Shown here piece by piece: positions 54,854 through 63,223 of a stretch of 64,000 nucleotides of DNA. The translations under genes were made by a program, and so were the position numbers. This stretch comes from Vibrio gangliei (GTDB lineage Bacteria > Pseudomonadota > Gammaproteobacteria > Enterobacterales > Vibrionaceae), in the NCBI RefSeq assembly GCF_026001925.1, contig NZ_AP021870.1, positions 310,001-374,000 on the forward strand. The letters are read 5' to 3'. The notes under the pieces are model-generated. The model saw only the letters and a list, made by a program, of their open reading frames with translations, searched no databases and was not told the origin of the DNA. Numbering within the stretch: position 1 is the first letter of the stretch; every line of letters starts with the position of its first letter.

Positions 54854-54893
54854 AAAAAAGGATTTCTCGCAGTATTGGCGGAAATCCTTTTTT
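54854..54893. terminator. Bidirectional terminator between doeD and the MscS gene
   Basis: AAAAAAGGATTTC / GAAATCCTTTTTT, with a 14-base loop, lies between convergent genes. It starts 28 bp after doeD. Confidence 0.85.
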
Positions 54894-54917
54894 CATGATG
54901 GCTTTCAAATTGTTCTT

Positions 54918-56081
54918 TTATTCTGTTGGTTTCATTTTTATTGAGTACTTCGGCTTACCTGATGAATGTTCGGTCTTTTCAGCCTGCTGATGTTCAATTT
55001 CTTTTCCTGGCTCCGGTTTTAAATCAGGCATATGCAAAGTCTGAGTAGGGAAAGCTACATCCGCGCCGTGTTTGTGAATAATTTCAAGCGCTTTCAATAG
55101 CACATCTTGTTTGACTTCGTGAAATCGAACCCAAACCACGGTCTTGGTAAAGGCATAAATAAAGAAGTTTAAAGATGATGGGCCAAACGTATTAAAGTTA
55201 ACAATAATGGTTTGGCGTGCATCAATATCAGGATGATTTTCGACCATGCTACGCACTTCATCGATAATCAAATCGACTTTGGCGGCATCATCATAGCGTA
55301 GCCCAATGACTTCATTGATTTGGCGGTTATGCATGCGGGAGGGGTTTTCTACCACGATATTGCTAAATATGGCATTGGGGACGTAAAGTGGACGCTTATC
55401 AAACGTGCGGATTTGCGTCATACGCCATCCAATCTTTTCTACGGTCCCTTCGATGTTTCGGTCTGGTGAGCGAATCCAATCACCCACTTTAAAAGGGCGG
55501 TCGAGATACACCATCATTCCACCGAAGAAGTTAGACAACAAATCTTTCGCCGCGAGACCGGCAATTAAACCACCCACACCACCAAACGTGAGTAGACCAG
55601 ATAGACTCAACCCGAGTGTTTGCATCATGGTCATTGTACTGATAACGAAAATGATAACTTTCACAACCTTGGATAGGGCGTGAACCGTGGTTTCATCTCG
55701 CTTGTTACTACGTAGCACTACGGTGACGACATTATTGACAAGGCGGAATAAGGTCCAAGTGACAAGCGCAATTCCCATTAGGATTTGAACCGTATAAATC
55801 CAGGAAATAGGTCGGTCGAGAAAATCCTCTAATAAAACGCCAATGGCGACCAACATTGGCCAGCACCAAATGAGCGTACTGACGGGAACCTTTAAAGAAT
55901 GGACGAGAACATTGTCCCATTGCAACGAAGTCCGATCGGTAATATCAATCAAACGAGAGTAAACAAAACGCCAAATAAGCCAAATCACTAAGCTAAATGC
56001 GGCAATGGCAAATAAATCCGTTACCCAGTTATATGAATGTTCAGTTAGAAAGCGGTTTACGTTATCGAATAACTCTTTCAC
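54918..56081 (-). CDS. Mechanosensitive channel, MscS superfamily (YnaI-like)
   Basis: A 387-residue inner-membrane channel. It has about four to five helices, then the pore helix ('LLTFGGVGGLIAGLAAKDLL' near residues 163-182) with Gly/Ala packing. The cytoplasmic beta domain has 'PFKVGDWIRSPDRNIEGTVE' and 'IGWRMTQIRTFDKRPLYVPN', closely matching E. coli YnaI. It should release solutes on hypo-osmotic shock. The C-terminal tail from about 345 is charged and variable. It is convergent with the ectoine genes. Confidence 0.9.
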   Translation of the reverse strand: MKELFDNVNRFLTEHSYNWVTDLFAIAAFSLVIWLIWRFVYSRLIDITDRTSLQWDNVLVHSLKVPVSTLIWCWPMLVAIGVLLEDFLDRPISWIYTVQILMGIALVTWTLFRLVNNVVTVVLRSNKRDETTVHALSKVVKVIIFVISTMTMMQTLGLSLSGLLTFGGVGGLIAGLAAKDLLSNFFGGMMVYLDRPFKVGDWIRSPDRNIEGTVEKIGWRMTQIRTFDKRPLYVPNAIFSNIVVENPSRMHNRQINEVIGLRYDDAAKVDLIIDEVRSMVENHPDIDARQTIIVNFNTFGPSSLNFFIYAFTKTVVWVRFHEVKQDVLLKALEIIHKHGADVAFPTQTLHMPDLKPEPGKEIEHQQAEKTEHSSGKPKYSIKMKPTE

Positions 56082-56408
56082 TTTGATTGACCCTAGATGT
56101 TGAAAGTATTAACGCTAACAAATATCGGCTTGGTTTCCTACCCATATCATCACGCTTGGTTATTTTATGTGTGACTTAACCTCTTGCTGTTTATCGTTTT
56201 TCTGAAAATTGAGACGTGTTGGTAACCATTTCGTGATGCATGGTTAAAAAACGAATTGGCTGACAGCGAGAATGATTTTTTTGATTAATAATAAGTTGGT
56301 GTTTAGCAAAATACTTGGTAGGGTTTGCTGATCATTTTTCTTATTTTTATTGTGAAGCCACCATAGCTTAAAGTGGTTAATCACAATGATTTAAAAGGCT
56401 CTTTTGGT
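56082..56408. other. 327-bp divergent intergenic region between the MscS gene and ktrA
   Basis: No small gene was found. The region is AT-rich with T-runs and should hold both promoters. An in-frame ATG at 56373 could extend ktrA by 12 residues but is not favoured. I see no clear operator. Confidence 0.5.
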
Positions 56409-57071
56409 ATGAAATCTTCGAATAAGCAATTTGCTGTAATTGGTTTAGGGCGTTTTGGACGCTCAGTTTGTGAAGAATTGTGTGACGCGGGTGCAGAAGT
56501 ATTAGCGGTCGATATCAATGAAGAAAGGGTAAAATTGGTTTCAAGTATAGCCACCAATGCGATTGTGGCGAACTGTACTAGCGAAGAAACATCCCAAGAA
56601 TTAAAGCTTGAAGAATATGACATGGTGATGGTAGCCATAGGTTCCGATGTGAACGCTAGCATACTCACAACGCTTGTTGTAAAAGAATTGGGCGCGAAAA
56701 ACGTGTGGGTTAAAGCGAACGATAAATTCCACGCCAAGATTCTACAAAAAATTGGTGCAGACCACGTTATTTTGCCCGAGCGAGATATGGGAGTGCGAGT
56801 TGCACGTAAAATGTTAGACCGTCGCGTGTTTGATTTCCATGATATCGGAAGCGGCCTAGCCATCAGTGAAATCGTCATCGCGTTAAAGAATATGGGCAAA
56901 AAACTTGGCGATTTGTCTTTATGTAAAGACCCTGAAATGAAAGTTCTGGCGATTAAGCGTGGTTCCGAAATTATTGATTCGCCAGAATATGACACCGTTT
57001 TAGAAATGGGCGATATTTTGTTTATTGTTGGCCCGCAAGACTCTATGGCTCATCGAATGAAATCTATGTAA
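56409..57071 (+). CDS. ktrA: K+ uptake regulatory subunit KtrA
   Basis: A 220-residue cytoplasmic protein, the length of Vibrio KtrA. The N-terminal RCK/TrkA-N domain has the nucleotide motif 'VIGLGRFGRSVCEEL' and 'EVLAVDINEERV'. It continues 'MVMVAIGSDVNASIL' and 'KIGADHVILPERDMGVRVARKML', with a C-terminal TrkA-C domain (about 140-220). The KtrA ring gates KtrB in response to bound ATP or ADP. ktrB follows 14 bp later. The ATG at 56409 is used because AAAAGG lies upstream and it gives the family N-terminus. Confidence 0.93.
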   Translation: MKSSNKQFAVIGLGRFGRSVCEELCDAGAEVLAVDINEERVKLVSSIATNAIVANCTSEETSQELKLEEYDMVMVAIGSDVNASILTTLVVKELGAKNVWVKANDKFHAKILQKIGADHVILPERDMGVRVARKMLDRRVFDFHDIGSGLAISEIVIALKNMGKKLGDLSLCKDPEMKVLAIKRGSEIIDSPEYDTVLEMGDILFIVGPQDSMAHRMKSM

Positions 57072-57085
57072 ACGGTTACGCTACC

Positions 57086-58453
57086 ATGAAATTATTAGAG
57101 ACCCGAGGTTCGGTTTTCACCATCAAACAAGATGGTGAAAAGAAAGGCTGGTCAGAACCTAAGATCATCTTAGGCAGTTTTCTTTCGATCTTAGTTCCGG
57201 CTGCGATCTTGTTAACTTTACCTGTGTTTTCAGTATCCGGCCTATCGTTCACTGATGCATTATTTACCGCAACATCGGCCATTAGTGTTACGGGACTGGG
57301 CGTGGTTGATACCGGGCAGCATTTTACCATTGAAGGCCAGATTTTGCTGATGCTCTTGATGCAAATTGGTGGCTTAGGTCAAATGACATTATCTGCGGTT
57401 TTGCTTTATATCTTCGGGGTTCGTTTGAGCCTCAAACAACAAGCCGTAGCTAAAGAAGCACTTGGACAAAGCAAAAATGTGAACTTGAAAAAGCTCGTTA
57501 TTAAGATCTTTATTTTCGCTTGTATTGCTGAATTGGTCGGAATGGTGATTCTAGCTTTTTCTTGGGTTCCAGAGCTCGGGTGGGGTAAAGGTTTGTATTA
57601 CGCCTTATTTCATGCCATTTCTGCTTTTAATAACGCTGGGTTCTCATTATTTTCAGACAGCATGATGGGTTATGTTGGTAACCCTGCTGTCGTGCTCCCA
57701 TTAGCAGGCTTGTTTATCATCGGTGGTATCGGTTTTACAGTGATCACTGATGTCAGTGCCAATTGGCGCCGTGGTTTTCGTGGTTTCAATTTACACACCA
57801 AAATTATGCTCACAGGTACGCCGTTGCTATTGATATTTGGTACGGTGATGTTCTGGCTATTGGAACACAATAACCCTGCCACGATGGGGAACTTGAATTC
57901 AGAAGCGCAATGGTTGGCCGCGTTTTTCCAGTCGGCCACGGCTCGAACCGCTGGCTTTAATAGTGTGGATATTGCCCAACTCACGCAACCTGCTTTGTTA
58001 ATCATGATTGTACTGATGTTGATTGGTGCAGGCTCAGCGTCAACTGGTGGTGGTATTAAGGTATCAACCTTCGTTGTGGCTATAGCGGCGACATGGGCGT
58101 TTTTGCGTCAGAAACAACATGCCGTGTTATTTCGTCGTACTATCAGTTGGCCTAAAGTCACACGAGCACTAGCCATCATCGTTGTCAGTGGCATTATTTT
58201 GACAGTGTCTATGTTTATGCTGATGATCACGGAGAAAGCTACTTTTGGACAAGTGATGTTTGAGGTGATTTCTGCATTTGCTACCGTAGGGGTATCCGCA
58301 GGCTTAACCGCTGAATTGTCGGAACCGGGTAAGTATATTATGGTAGTGATAATGATTATCGGGCGTATTGGTCCTCTGACATTAGCTTATATGCTAGCGA
58401 AACCGAAACCGACTTTGTTGAAATATCCAGAAGATAACGTTCTGACAGGTTAA
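57086..58453 (+). CDS. ktrB: K+ (Na+-dependent) transporter subunit KtrB
   Basis: A 455-residue member of the Trk/Ktr/HKT superfamily with four M1-P-M2 repeats. Pore-loop signatures are visible as 'TSAISVTGLGVVDTG', 'HAISAFNNAGFSLF', 'ATARTAGFNSVDIA' and 'SAFATVGVSAGLTAEL'. Each has the filter Gly. The interrupted third M2 helix with 'GAGSASTGGGIKV' forms the gating loop. It is the K+ channel-like subunit that pairs with KtrA and is important for rapid K+ entry during hyperosmotic shock. Confidence 0.95.
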   Translation: MKLLETRGSVFTIKQDGEKKGWSEPKIILGSFLSILVPAAILLTLPVFSVSGLSFTDALFTATSAISVTGLGVVDTGQHFTIEGQILLMLLMQIGGLGQMTLSAVLLYIFGVRLSLKQQAVAKEALGQSKNVNLKKLVIKIFIFACIAELVGMVILAFSWVPELGWGKGLYYALFHAISAFNNAGFSLFSDSMMGYVGNPAVVLPLAGLFIIGGIGFTVITDVSANWRRGFRGFNLHTKIMLTGTPLLLIFGTVMFWLLEHNNPATMGNLNSEAQWLAAFFQSATARTAGFNSVDIAQLTQPALLIMIVLMLIGAGSASTGGGIKVSTFVVAIAATWAFLRQKQHAVLFRRTISWPKVTRALAIIVVSGIILTVSMFMLMITEKATFGQVMFEVISAFATVGVSAGLTAELSEPGKYIMVVIMIIGRIGPLTLAYMLAKPKPTLLKYPEDNVLTG

Positions 58454-58499
58454 TAAATCTGTTAATATCGTCCATAATTGAATGAAATAGATAAATGAT

Positions 58500-58523
58500 A
58501 AAGCGAGCTAGGTAGCTCGCTTT
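58500..58523 (+). terminator. Hairpin/terminator after ktrB
   Basis: AAAGCGAGCTA / TAGCTCGCTTT is a perfect 11-bp stem with a GG loop, 46 bp after ktrB and 20 bp before the yccF start. The T-run is short. Confidence 0.65.
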
Positions 58524-58543
58524 ACTCTATAGAGAGAGGCAAC

Positions 58544-58942
58544 ATGCGCACAATTGGTAACATCTTATGGTTTTTACTTGGTGGCGTTTTTATGGGCTTA
58601 TTTTGGTGGTTAGCCGGGATCGTCTGTATCTTGACCATAATCTGTATTCCATGGGCTAAATCGTGCTTTGTGATTGGTACATTTACCTTCTTCCCATTTG
58701 GTAAAGAAGCGGTCAAACGCAATGAATTAACATTCAAAGATGATATTGGCACGGGCTTTCTCGGTTTGCTTGGTAATATCGTCTGGTTTTTAGTGGCGGG
58801 TATTTGGTTAGCGATAGGCCATCTCACTTCGGCATTAGCGTGTTTTGTGACAATTATTGGCATTCCATTTGGTATTCAACACATTAAATTAGCGTTGATT
58901 TCATTAGCGCCAATTGGACAAACTATTGTAAAAAGACCGTAG
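58544..58942 (+). CDS. yccF: YccF-family inner-membrane protein
   Basis: A 132-residue protein made of two YccF-type repeats: 'NILWFLLGGVFMGLFWWLAG' plus 'IICIPWAKSCF' and 'NIVWFLVAGIWLAIGHLTSA' plus 'IIGIPFGIQHIKLA'. About four hydrophobic segments are present. The function is not established. It is followed 17 bp later by the OsmC-family gene, likely in one transcript. Confidence 0.88.
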   Translation: MRTIGNILWFLLGGVFMGLFWWLAGIVCILTIICIPWAKSCFVIGTFTFFPFGKEAVKRNELTFKDDIGTGFLGLLGNIVWFLVAGIWLAIGHLTSALACFVTIIGIPFGIQHIKLALISLAPIGQTIVKRP

Positions 58943-58959
58943 TAAGGATAGAGGTTAAT

Positions 58960-59358
58960 ATGCAAGCTCAAGTTAAGTGGGTAGGCGGCTTTCAATTTAT
59001 AGGTGAATCTCAATCTGGCCATTCTGTTGTGATGGATGGTAGTGGTGGAAAAACAGCACCAAGCCCAATGGAAATGGTGTTGATGGCCGCGGGTGGTTGC
59101 AGTTCTGTGGATGTGGTTGACGGCTTGAAATCGGCAGGTCAAAAGGTTGATTCTTGTGTAGCGAAACTCACCGCAGAACGTCGTGAGACTGCGCCGAAAT
59201 TATTTACTTTTATCAATATTCATTTTGAACTGGTGGGCACAGATTTAGATGAAGATTTGGTTGAAAAAGCCGTTTCTGAATCATTAGAAAAATACTGTTC
59301 GGTCTGTCTCATGCTCGGTGCTGGTGTAAAAATGTCGCATAGTTGGAGCATCAACTAA
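58960..59358 (+). CDS. OsmC-family protein (YhfA-like)
   Basis: A 132-residue OsmC-fold protein. It has 'SPMEMVLMAAGGCSSVDVVD', with the N-terminal conserved Cys, and 'YCSVCLMLGAGVKMSHSW', with a second reactive Cys in the C-terminal part. The pattern fits the YhfA subgroup; the Ohr/OsmC peroxidases use a similar Cys pair. Peroxidase activity is not certain for this subgroup. Confidence 0.86.
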   Translation: MQAQVKWVGGFQFIGESQSGHSVVMDGSGGKTAPSPMEMVLMAAGGCSSVDVVDGLKSAGQKVDSCVAKLTAERRETAPKLFTFINIHFELVGTDLDEDLVEKAVSESLEKYCSVCLMLGAGVKMSHSWSIN

Positions 59359-59482
59359 ACAGCGTGAGTAACGACAGATTTGTCTGTAAAGCGTAAAATT
59401 TTTCGATTAAAGTTGATTTTAGTAGATTAGTTTACTTAACTGTTTGATAATAATCATTTATTGGTAAGATTGGAGAATATTC

Positions 59483-59644
59483 ATGGACAACAAATTAATT
59501 GCAATTATTCTAGCGGTACTACTTCCACCTGTTGCAGTATTCCTAAAATGCGGTGTAGGCAAAGATTTATTGATTAACATCGTGCTTTGTTTCTTATTCT
59601 TCTTCCCAGCGATGATTCATGCGCTATGGGTTGTGACTAAGTAA
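59483..59644 (+). CDS. Pmp3/YqaE-family small membrane proteolipid, 53 residues
   Basis: The frame reads MDNKLIAIILAVLLPPVAVF, then 'LKCGVGKDLLINIVLCFLFFFPAMIHALW' region and the end 'VVTK'. Two hydrophobic helices are linked by a short polar loop starting at KCG, the UPF0057/Pmp3 pattern. TGGAG lies 7 bases upstream. Family members in bacteria and fungi respond to salt, osmotic or envelope stress and may affect membrane potential. A terminator follows 21 bp later, so it is monocistronic. Confidence 0.88.
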   Translation: MDNKLIAIILAVLLPPVAVFLKCGVGKDLLINIVLCFLFFFPAMIHALWVVTK

Positions 59645-59664
59645 CGGGCAGTAATGTGATTATC

Positions 59665-59698
59665 AACGCCTCATACTTCTTGTGTATGAGGCGTTTTT
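59665..59698 (+). terminator. Terminator after the Pmp3-type gene
   Basis: AACGCCTCATAC / GTATGAGGCGTT with a short loop is followed by TTTTTGTTTTT. Confidence 0.88.
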
Positions 59699-59786
59699 GT
59701 TTTTAGAATGCCCATCTTTTCTCACCAAGACACACAATAATGAGATAGTGTAATGAGTAGGTAATGTCGAGCGTGAAGGACAAAAC

Positions 59787-60497
59787 GTGCAATACGTCAA
59801 AATAAAGCAAGCGATTGAAGAGCAAATTGAATCAGGCCTTTTGACGCCGAAACAAAAGCTACCATCTGAACGCGCATTAGCGGAATCTTTCGATACCACG
59901 CGTGTGACGCTAAGAGAAGCGTTGGCGGTGTTAGAGTCTGAAGGGACGATTTATCGAGAAGATCGGAGAGGTTGGTTTATTGCACCTGTGCCATTGGCTT
60001 ATGATCCTGCACGAGCTTTTGATTTTCTGGTATTAGCTCAAAGTCAGCAGAGAGAGGCAAAAATTCACGTAGTTAGCGCAAAAATGATGCTGGCTAACAA
60101 ACAAGCGGCTTCGGTGCTTGAGCTGCCACCATTCAGCCAAGTGTATTGTCTACAGCGTGTGTATTGGCTGGATGAGCGTCCTGTCTCTTATGTCACGCAC
60201 TATGTACGAGCCGATAAATTTGAAAAATTTCTTGAGCATGAGTTATCCGATTCATTGAGCAACATTTATCGTCAACATTATCAGAAATCATATCACCAAG
60301 TGCAGTTTCGATTAGGCGCTTCTTCTTTGTTCGATGACCTTGCACAAGCCTTAAGAGCAACCTCAGGCAGCCCTGCGACTTTGATTGAAACGGTCAATTA
60401 CAGTGAATCTGGCGAGAAACTAGATTGCTCTTTTGAATATTGGCGACAAGATGCAATTTGTGTTGAATCGACAATAGATGTGATTAACTTCGGCTAA
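59787..60497 (+). CDS. GntR-family regulator with UTRA domain (HutC subfamily)
   Basis: A 236-residue regulator. The N-terminal winged helix (about 1-70) has 'QKLPSERALAESFDTTRVTLREALAVLESEGTIYREDRRGWFI' as its core region at residues 23-65. A UTRA effector domain (about 80-230) has 'VYCLQRVYWLDERPVSYVTHY'. The start is a GTG with AAGGA 6 bases upstream. It precedes a Nudix hydrolase gene by 34 bp. The effector and target are unknown. Confidence 0.87.
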   Translation: MQYVKIKQAIEEQIESGLLTPKQKLPSERALAESFDTTRVTLREALAVLESEGTIYREDRRGWFIAPVPLAYDPARAFDFLVLAQSQQREAKIHVVSAKMMLANKQAASVLELPPFSQVYCLQRVYWLDERPVSYVTHYVRADKFEKFLEHELSDSLSNIYRQHYQKSYHQVQFRLGASSLFDDLAQALRATSGSPATLIETVNYSESGEKLDCSFEYWRQDAICVESTIDVINFG

Positions 60498-60530
60498 GGT
60501 TGATTCCTTCATTCTTATTTAAAGGTTTGT

Positions 60531-61076
60531 ATGAGATTACTACGTAGTACTGTTCATCGCGACGTTGAAAAACTTGCCTCACGTTCAACGGTGAAACGGC
60601 TCGCGACAAGAGCGATTGCCATGCAAGGTGAAGACATTTTATTACTGTATACCGAGCGTTATCACGATTACAGTTTACCTGGCGGTGGGCTTGATGAGGG
60701 TGAAGATCATATTGAAGGCATGATCCGCGAATTAGAAGAAGAGACCGGTGCAAACAATATTCGTAATATCGAACCTTTTGGTTGTTATGAAGAATTTCGC
60801 CCTTGGTATAAAGATAATGCAAACGTGATGCACATGTTATCGTATTGCTTTACATGCCAAGTCGATAAAGAATTAGGGCACACTCGTTTTGAAAATCATG
60901 AAATCAATAATGGCATGAGGCCTGTTTGGATTAATATCTATCAAGCGATAGAACATAATCTGAAGACCATAGCAGAAAGCGAGAAGAAGGGGATGTCGAT
61001 TGAACGAGAGACATTTTTGCTTCAACTTATTGCGGAACAATTTTCAAACAATACGAAAGTATCACTGCTAAATTAA
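60531..61076 (+). CDS. Nudix hydrolase
   Basis: A 181-residue protein with a complete Nudix box (GX5EX7REUXEEXGU) at about residues 45-67, including 'GGLDEGEDHIEGMI' and 'RELEEETGA'. It should hydrolyse a nucleoside-diphosphate-linked compound with Mg2+; the substrate is unknown. It lies just after a GntR/UTRA gene in the same direction (AAAGG before the ATG), so the two probably form an operon. Confidence 0.88.
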   Translation: MRLLRSTVHRDVEKLASRSTVKRLATRAIAMQGEDILLLYTERYHDYSLPGGGLDEGEDHIEGMIRELEEETGANNIRNIEPFGCYEEFRPWYKDNANVMHMLSYCFTCQVDKELGHTRFENHEINNGMRPVWINIYQAIEHNLKTIAESEKKGMSIERETFLLQLIAEQFSNNTKVSLLN

Positions 61077-61182
61077 TCGCAGATGAGGTGAATTCCTCAA
61101 GCTGCTACGAGTAACGCTATAATTTTGTTCTAATTATGTTAAGGTTTATTGCCTGACGTAAGAGTGAAATAGGGCAAAAATT

Positions 61183-62040
61183 ATGAAGTGGTTATGGATT
61201 GCATTAACAGCGTTACTTTCGTTTCAAGTGATGGCGGAAGAAACAGAAAAATATTCTCAAACAGAGATGCTCGATCGCCCTTTGATAGAACGTTATATCT
61301 TAGATGAGCTGAAATCATTGCGTATGGACCAGCAAGATCTTGAGCGTAAATTGACCATACAAATTACCGACCGTGAACTGGCCGTTGCCGATAAATCACT
61401 CAACTACTCAAATATCACGGTGACTTACTTTTTCTATATTATTGCTGGTGTGGCTTCTTTAGTCGCATTAGTTGGTTGGCAATCGCTTAAAGAAATTAAG
61501 CACAATACCAAAGAGATGGCAGACAAGCGTCTAAATGAAATTACGTTGTCTTATGAGAAGAAGTTCAGCGCGTTAGAGCGTGATTTGAAGCGTAAAACTC
61601 GCATTATTAGTGAGAATAACCGAGAGATTGAAATCATCAATGAAGTGCATAATTTATGGCTTCGAGCGCAAAGCTCCCAAACTCCAGAGCAAAAAATTGA
61701 AACCTACGATGAGATATTAAAAATTCGTCCAGGGGATCTTGAAGCATTAACGCATAAAGCTGATGCGGCGATGGAAATTAAAGAATACCACTGGGCATTG
61801 AGCCTGTGTAATCGTGTGCTCGAAGTGGATGATAATAATGCCCATGCTTTATACCAACGAGCCTGTGCTTACTCTCGTTTAGGCGCGGAAGAGCAAGCTA
61901 TTAATGATTTAGTGTTAGCCATTGAATCCAGTGCTTCACTTCGTGAACTTGCTGCCGATGAAACCGATTTTGAATTATTACGCGGCAACCCTCGTTTTGA
62001 AGCGATGATTGACCACGATCATTCTTACAAATCTTTTTAG
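61183..62040 (+). CDS. Membrane-anchored TPR protein with coiled coil, unknown function
   Basis: A 285-residue protein. A signal peptide or anchor covers about 1-18 ('LLSFQVMAEE'). A helical periplasmic part (about 20-80) is followed by a transmembrane helix (about 84-104: 'VTYFFYIIAGVASLVALVGW'), a charged coiled coil (about 105-155) and two to three TPR-like repeats (about 160-260: 'GDLEALTHKADAAMEIKEYHWALSL', 'NAHALYQRACAYSRLGAEEQAI'). The TPR part would be cytoplasmic if the first segment is cleaved. It likely serves protein contacts; partners are unknown. Confidence 0.75.
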   Translation: MKWLWIALTALLSFQVMAEETEKYSQTEMLDRPLIERYILDELKSLRMDQQDLERKLTIQITDRELAVADKSLNYSNITVTYFFYIIAGVASLVALVGWQSLKEIKHNTKEMADKRLNEITLSYEKKFSALERDLKRKTRIISENNREIEIINEVHNLWLRAQSSQTPEQKIETYDEILKIRPGDLEALTHKADAAMEIKEYHWALSLCNRVLEVDDNNAHALYQRACAYSRLGAEEQAINDLVLAIESSASLRELAADETDFELLRGNPRFEAMIDHDHSYKSF

Positions 62041-62051
62041 AGCATAAATAT

Positions 62052-62795
62052 ATGGAAGTACCGTGTTCTTATTCCTCACGCCGTAAGCAATTATGGCGTG
62101 GCACTCTAGCGATTTCACCACTGAGTTTAGCCGTGATTCTATGGGGATTGTTGGCGGGCTCTTATGCCATAGATATCGGTTTAACTCCGATAGAAGCTCA
62201 AGCATTGTCTGCCATTTTATTTGCTGGCGCGGCTCAATTGGTCGCCACCGGCATGTTTGATGCGCAAGTAGGGTTATGGACTATGCTTCTCACCACCTTT
62301 TTCATTACCTCGCGCCATTTTTTATACAGCATGTCGATGCGAGAAAAAATCAGCCCATTACCACTGCGCTGGCGGTTACCGTTAGGGTTTCTACTGACGG
62401 ATGAATTGTTTGCGGTTTGTGGGCATCAATCCAACAAAGAATTCGACCCCTGGTATGCGCTAGGTGCAGGTTTTAGCTTTTACCTGGCTTGGAATGTGGC
62501 GAGCTTCGTAGGTATTATTGCCGGTAAGCAAATTCCTAATTTGGATTCTTGGGGCTTGGAGTTTGCTGTGGCAGCAACATTCATTGCGATTGTTATTCCT
62601 ACCATTAAAAATATTCCGATTTTAGTCTCGGTGATAGTCGCGTTAGTGGCATCGGTTTTACTGGATTATTGGAAAGCGGAAGGTAGCTTGATCATTGCCA
62701 GTGTGCTTGCGATGGTGGCAGGGTACTTATCTGAGAAGGGATTACATAATGGTGATTCACATGCTCAACCGGTTAATCCTGAGGAGGGGGCATGA
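62052..62795 (+). CDS. azlC: Branched-chain amino acid exporter large subunit AzlC
   Basis: A 247-residue inner-membrane protein of the AzlC/YgaZ family. It has 'SPLSLAVILWGLLAGSYAID', 'LSAILFAGAAQLVATGMFD' and 'SRHFLYSMSMREKISPL', then 'FLLTDELFAVC'. It pairs with the AzlD subunit encoded next; the pair exports branched-chain amino acids or related compounds. The stop overlaps the azlD start (ATGA). Confidence 0.9.
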   Translation: MEVPCSYSSRRKQLWRGTLAISPLSLAVILWGLLAGSYAIDIGLTPIEAQALSAILFAGAAQLVATGMFDAQVGLWTMLLTTFFITSRHFLYSMSMREKISPLPLRWRLPLGFLLTDELFAVCGHQSNKEFDPWYALGAGFSFYLAWNVASFVGIIAGKQIPNLDSWGLEFAVAATFIAIVIPTIKNIPILVSVIVALVASVLLDYWKAEGSLIIASVLAMVAGYLSEKGLHNGDSHAQPVNPEEGA

Positions 62796-63103
62796 TTTTA
62801 TTGTCCATTCTTGCAATGACGGCGGTAGTTTTTCTTAGTCGATATTTGTTTCTGTCTCCTAAGCTACCTTTAAAGTTGAATCATAATACTCAGCGTCTAT
62901 TGAGTTACTCTAGCCCAGCAGTATTAACCGCTATTTGGGCTCCGATTGTCTTTATTCATGACGATAACTTAGCTATTTCTCTGAGTAACCCGTATTTCAT
63001 TGCAGCAATTTTGGCAGCATTGATTGCATGGAAAACGCATAATGTTATCGCCACAACCGTGATCAGTATGGCCTGTTTTTTCGCGCTTAATGCTTGGCTT
63101 TAA
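62792..63103 (+). CDS. azlD: Branched-chain amino acid exporter small subunit AzlD
   Basis: A 103-residue protein with three to four hydrophobic helices. 'TAVVFLSRYLFL' and 'SYSSPAVLTAIWAPIVF' fit AzlD/YgaH. It is translationally coupled to azlC by a four-base overlap. Confidence 0.88.
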   Translation: MILLSILAMTAVVFLSRYLFLSPKLPLKLNHNTQRLLSYSSPAVLTAIWAPIVFIHDDNLAISLSNPYFIAAILAALIAWKTHNVIATTVISMACFFALNAWL

Positions 63104-63137
63104 ATCTCAATTAGCCTTAAATGCCAATATTAATAGT

Positions 63138-63176
63138 AAACCGCCGCATGACATTGAATGTTATGCGGCGGTTTTC
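63138..63176. terminator. Bidirectional terminator after azlD
   Basis: AAACCGCCGCATGA / TTATGCGGCGGTTT gives a long GC-rich stem with TTTT after it. It lies between convergent genes. Confidence 0.88.
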
Positions 63177-63223
63177 TAAGGCCAACAGACCCTAGCTTTA
63201 GGTTTTTAAATTTTTGTGGGCGT

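Noticed and set aside
56381..56995. 204-codon minus-strand frame opposite ktrA
   Set aside because: ktrA is a clear family member; the antisense product is Ser/Thr-rich with no recognisable domain.
59443..59461. Possible Fur box before the Pmp3-type gene
   Set aside because: Only about 12 of 19 positions match, the gene has no iron link, and the AT-rich context explains the similarity.
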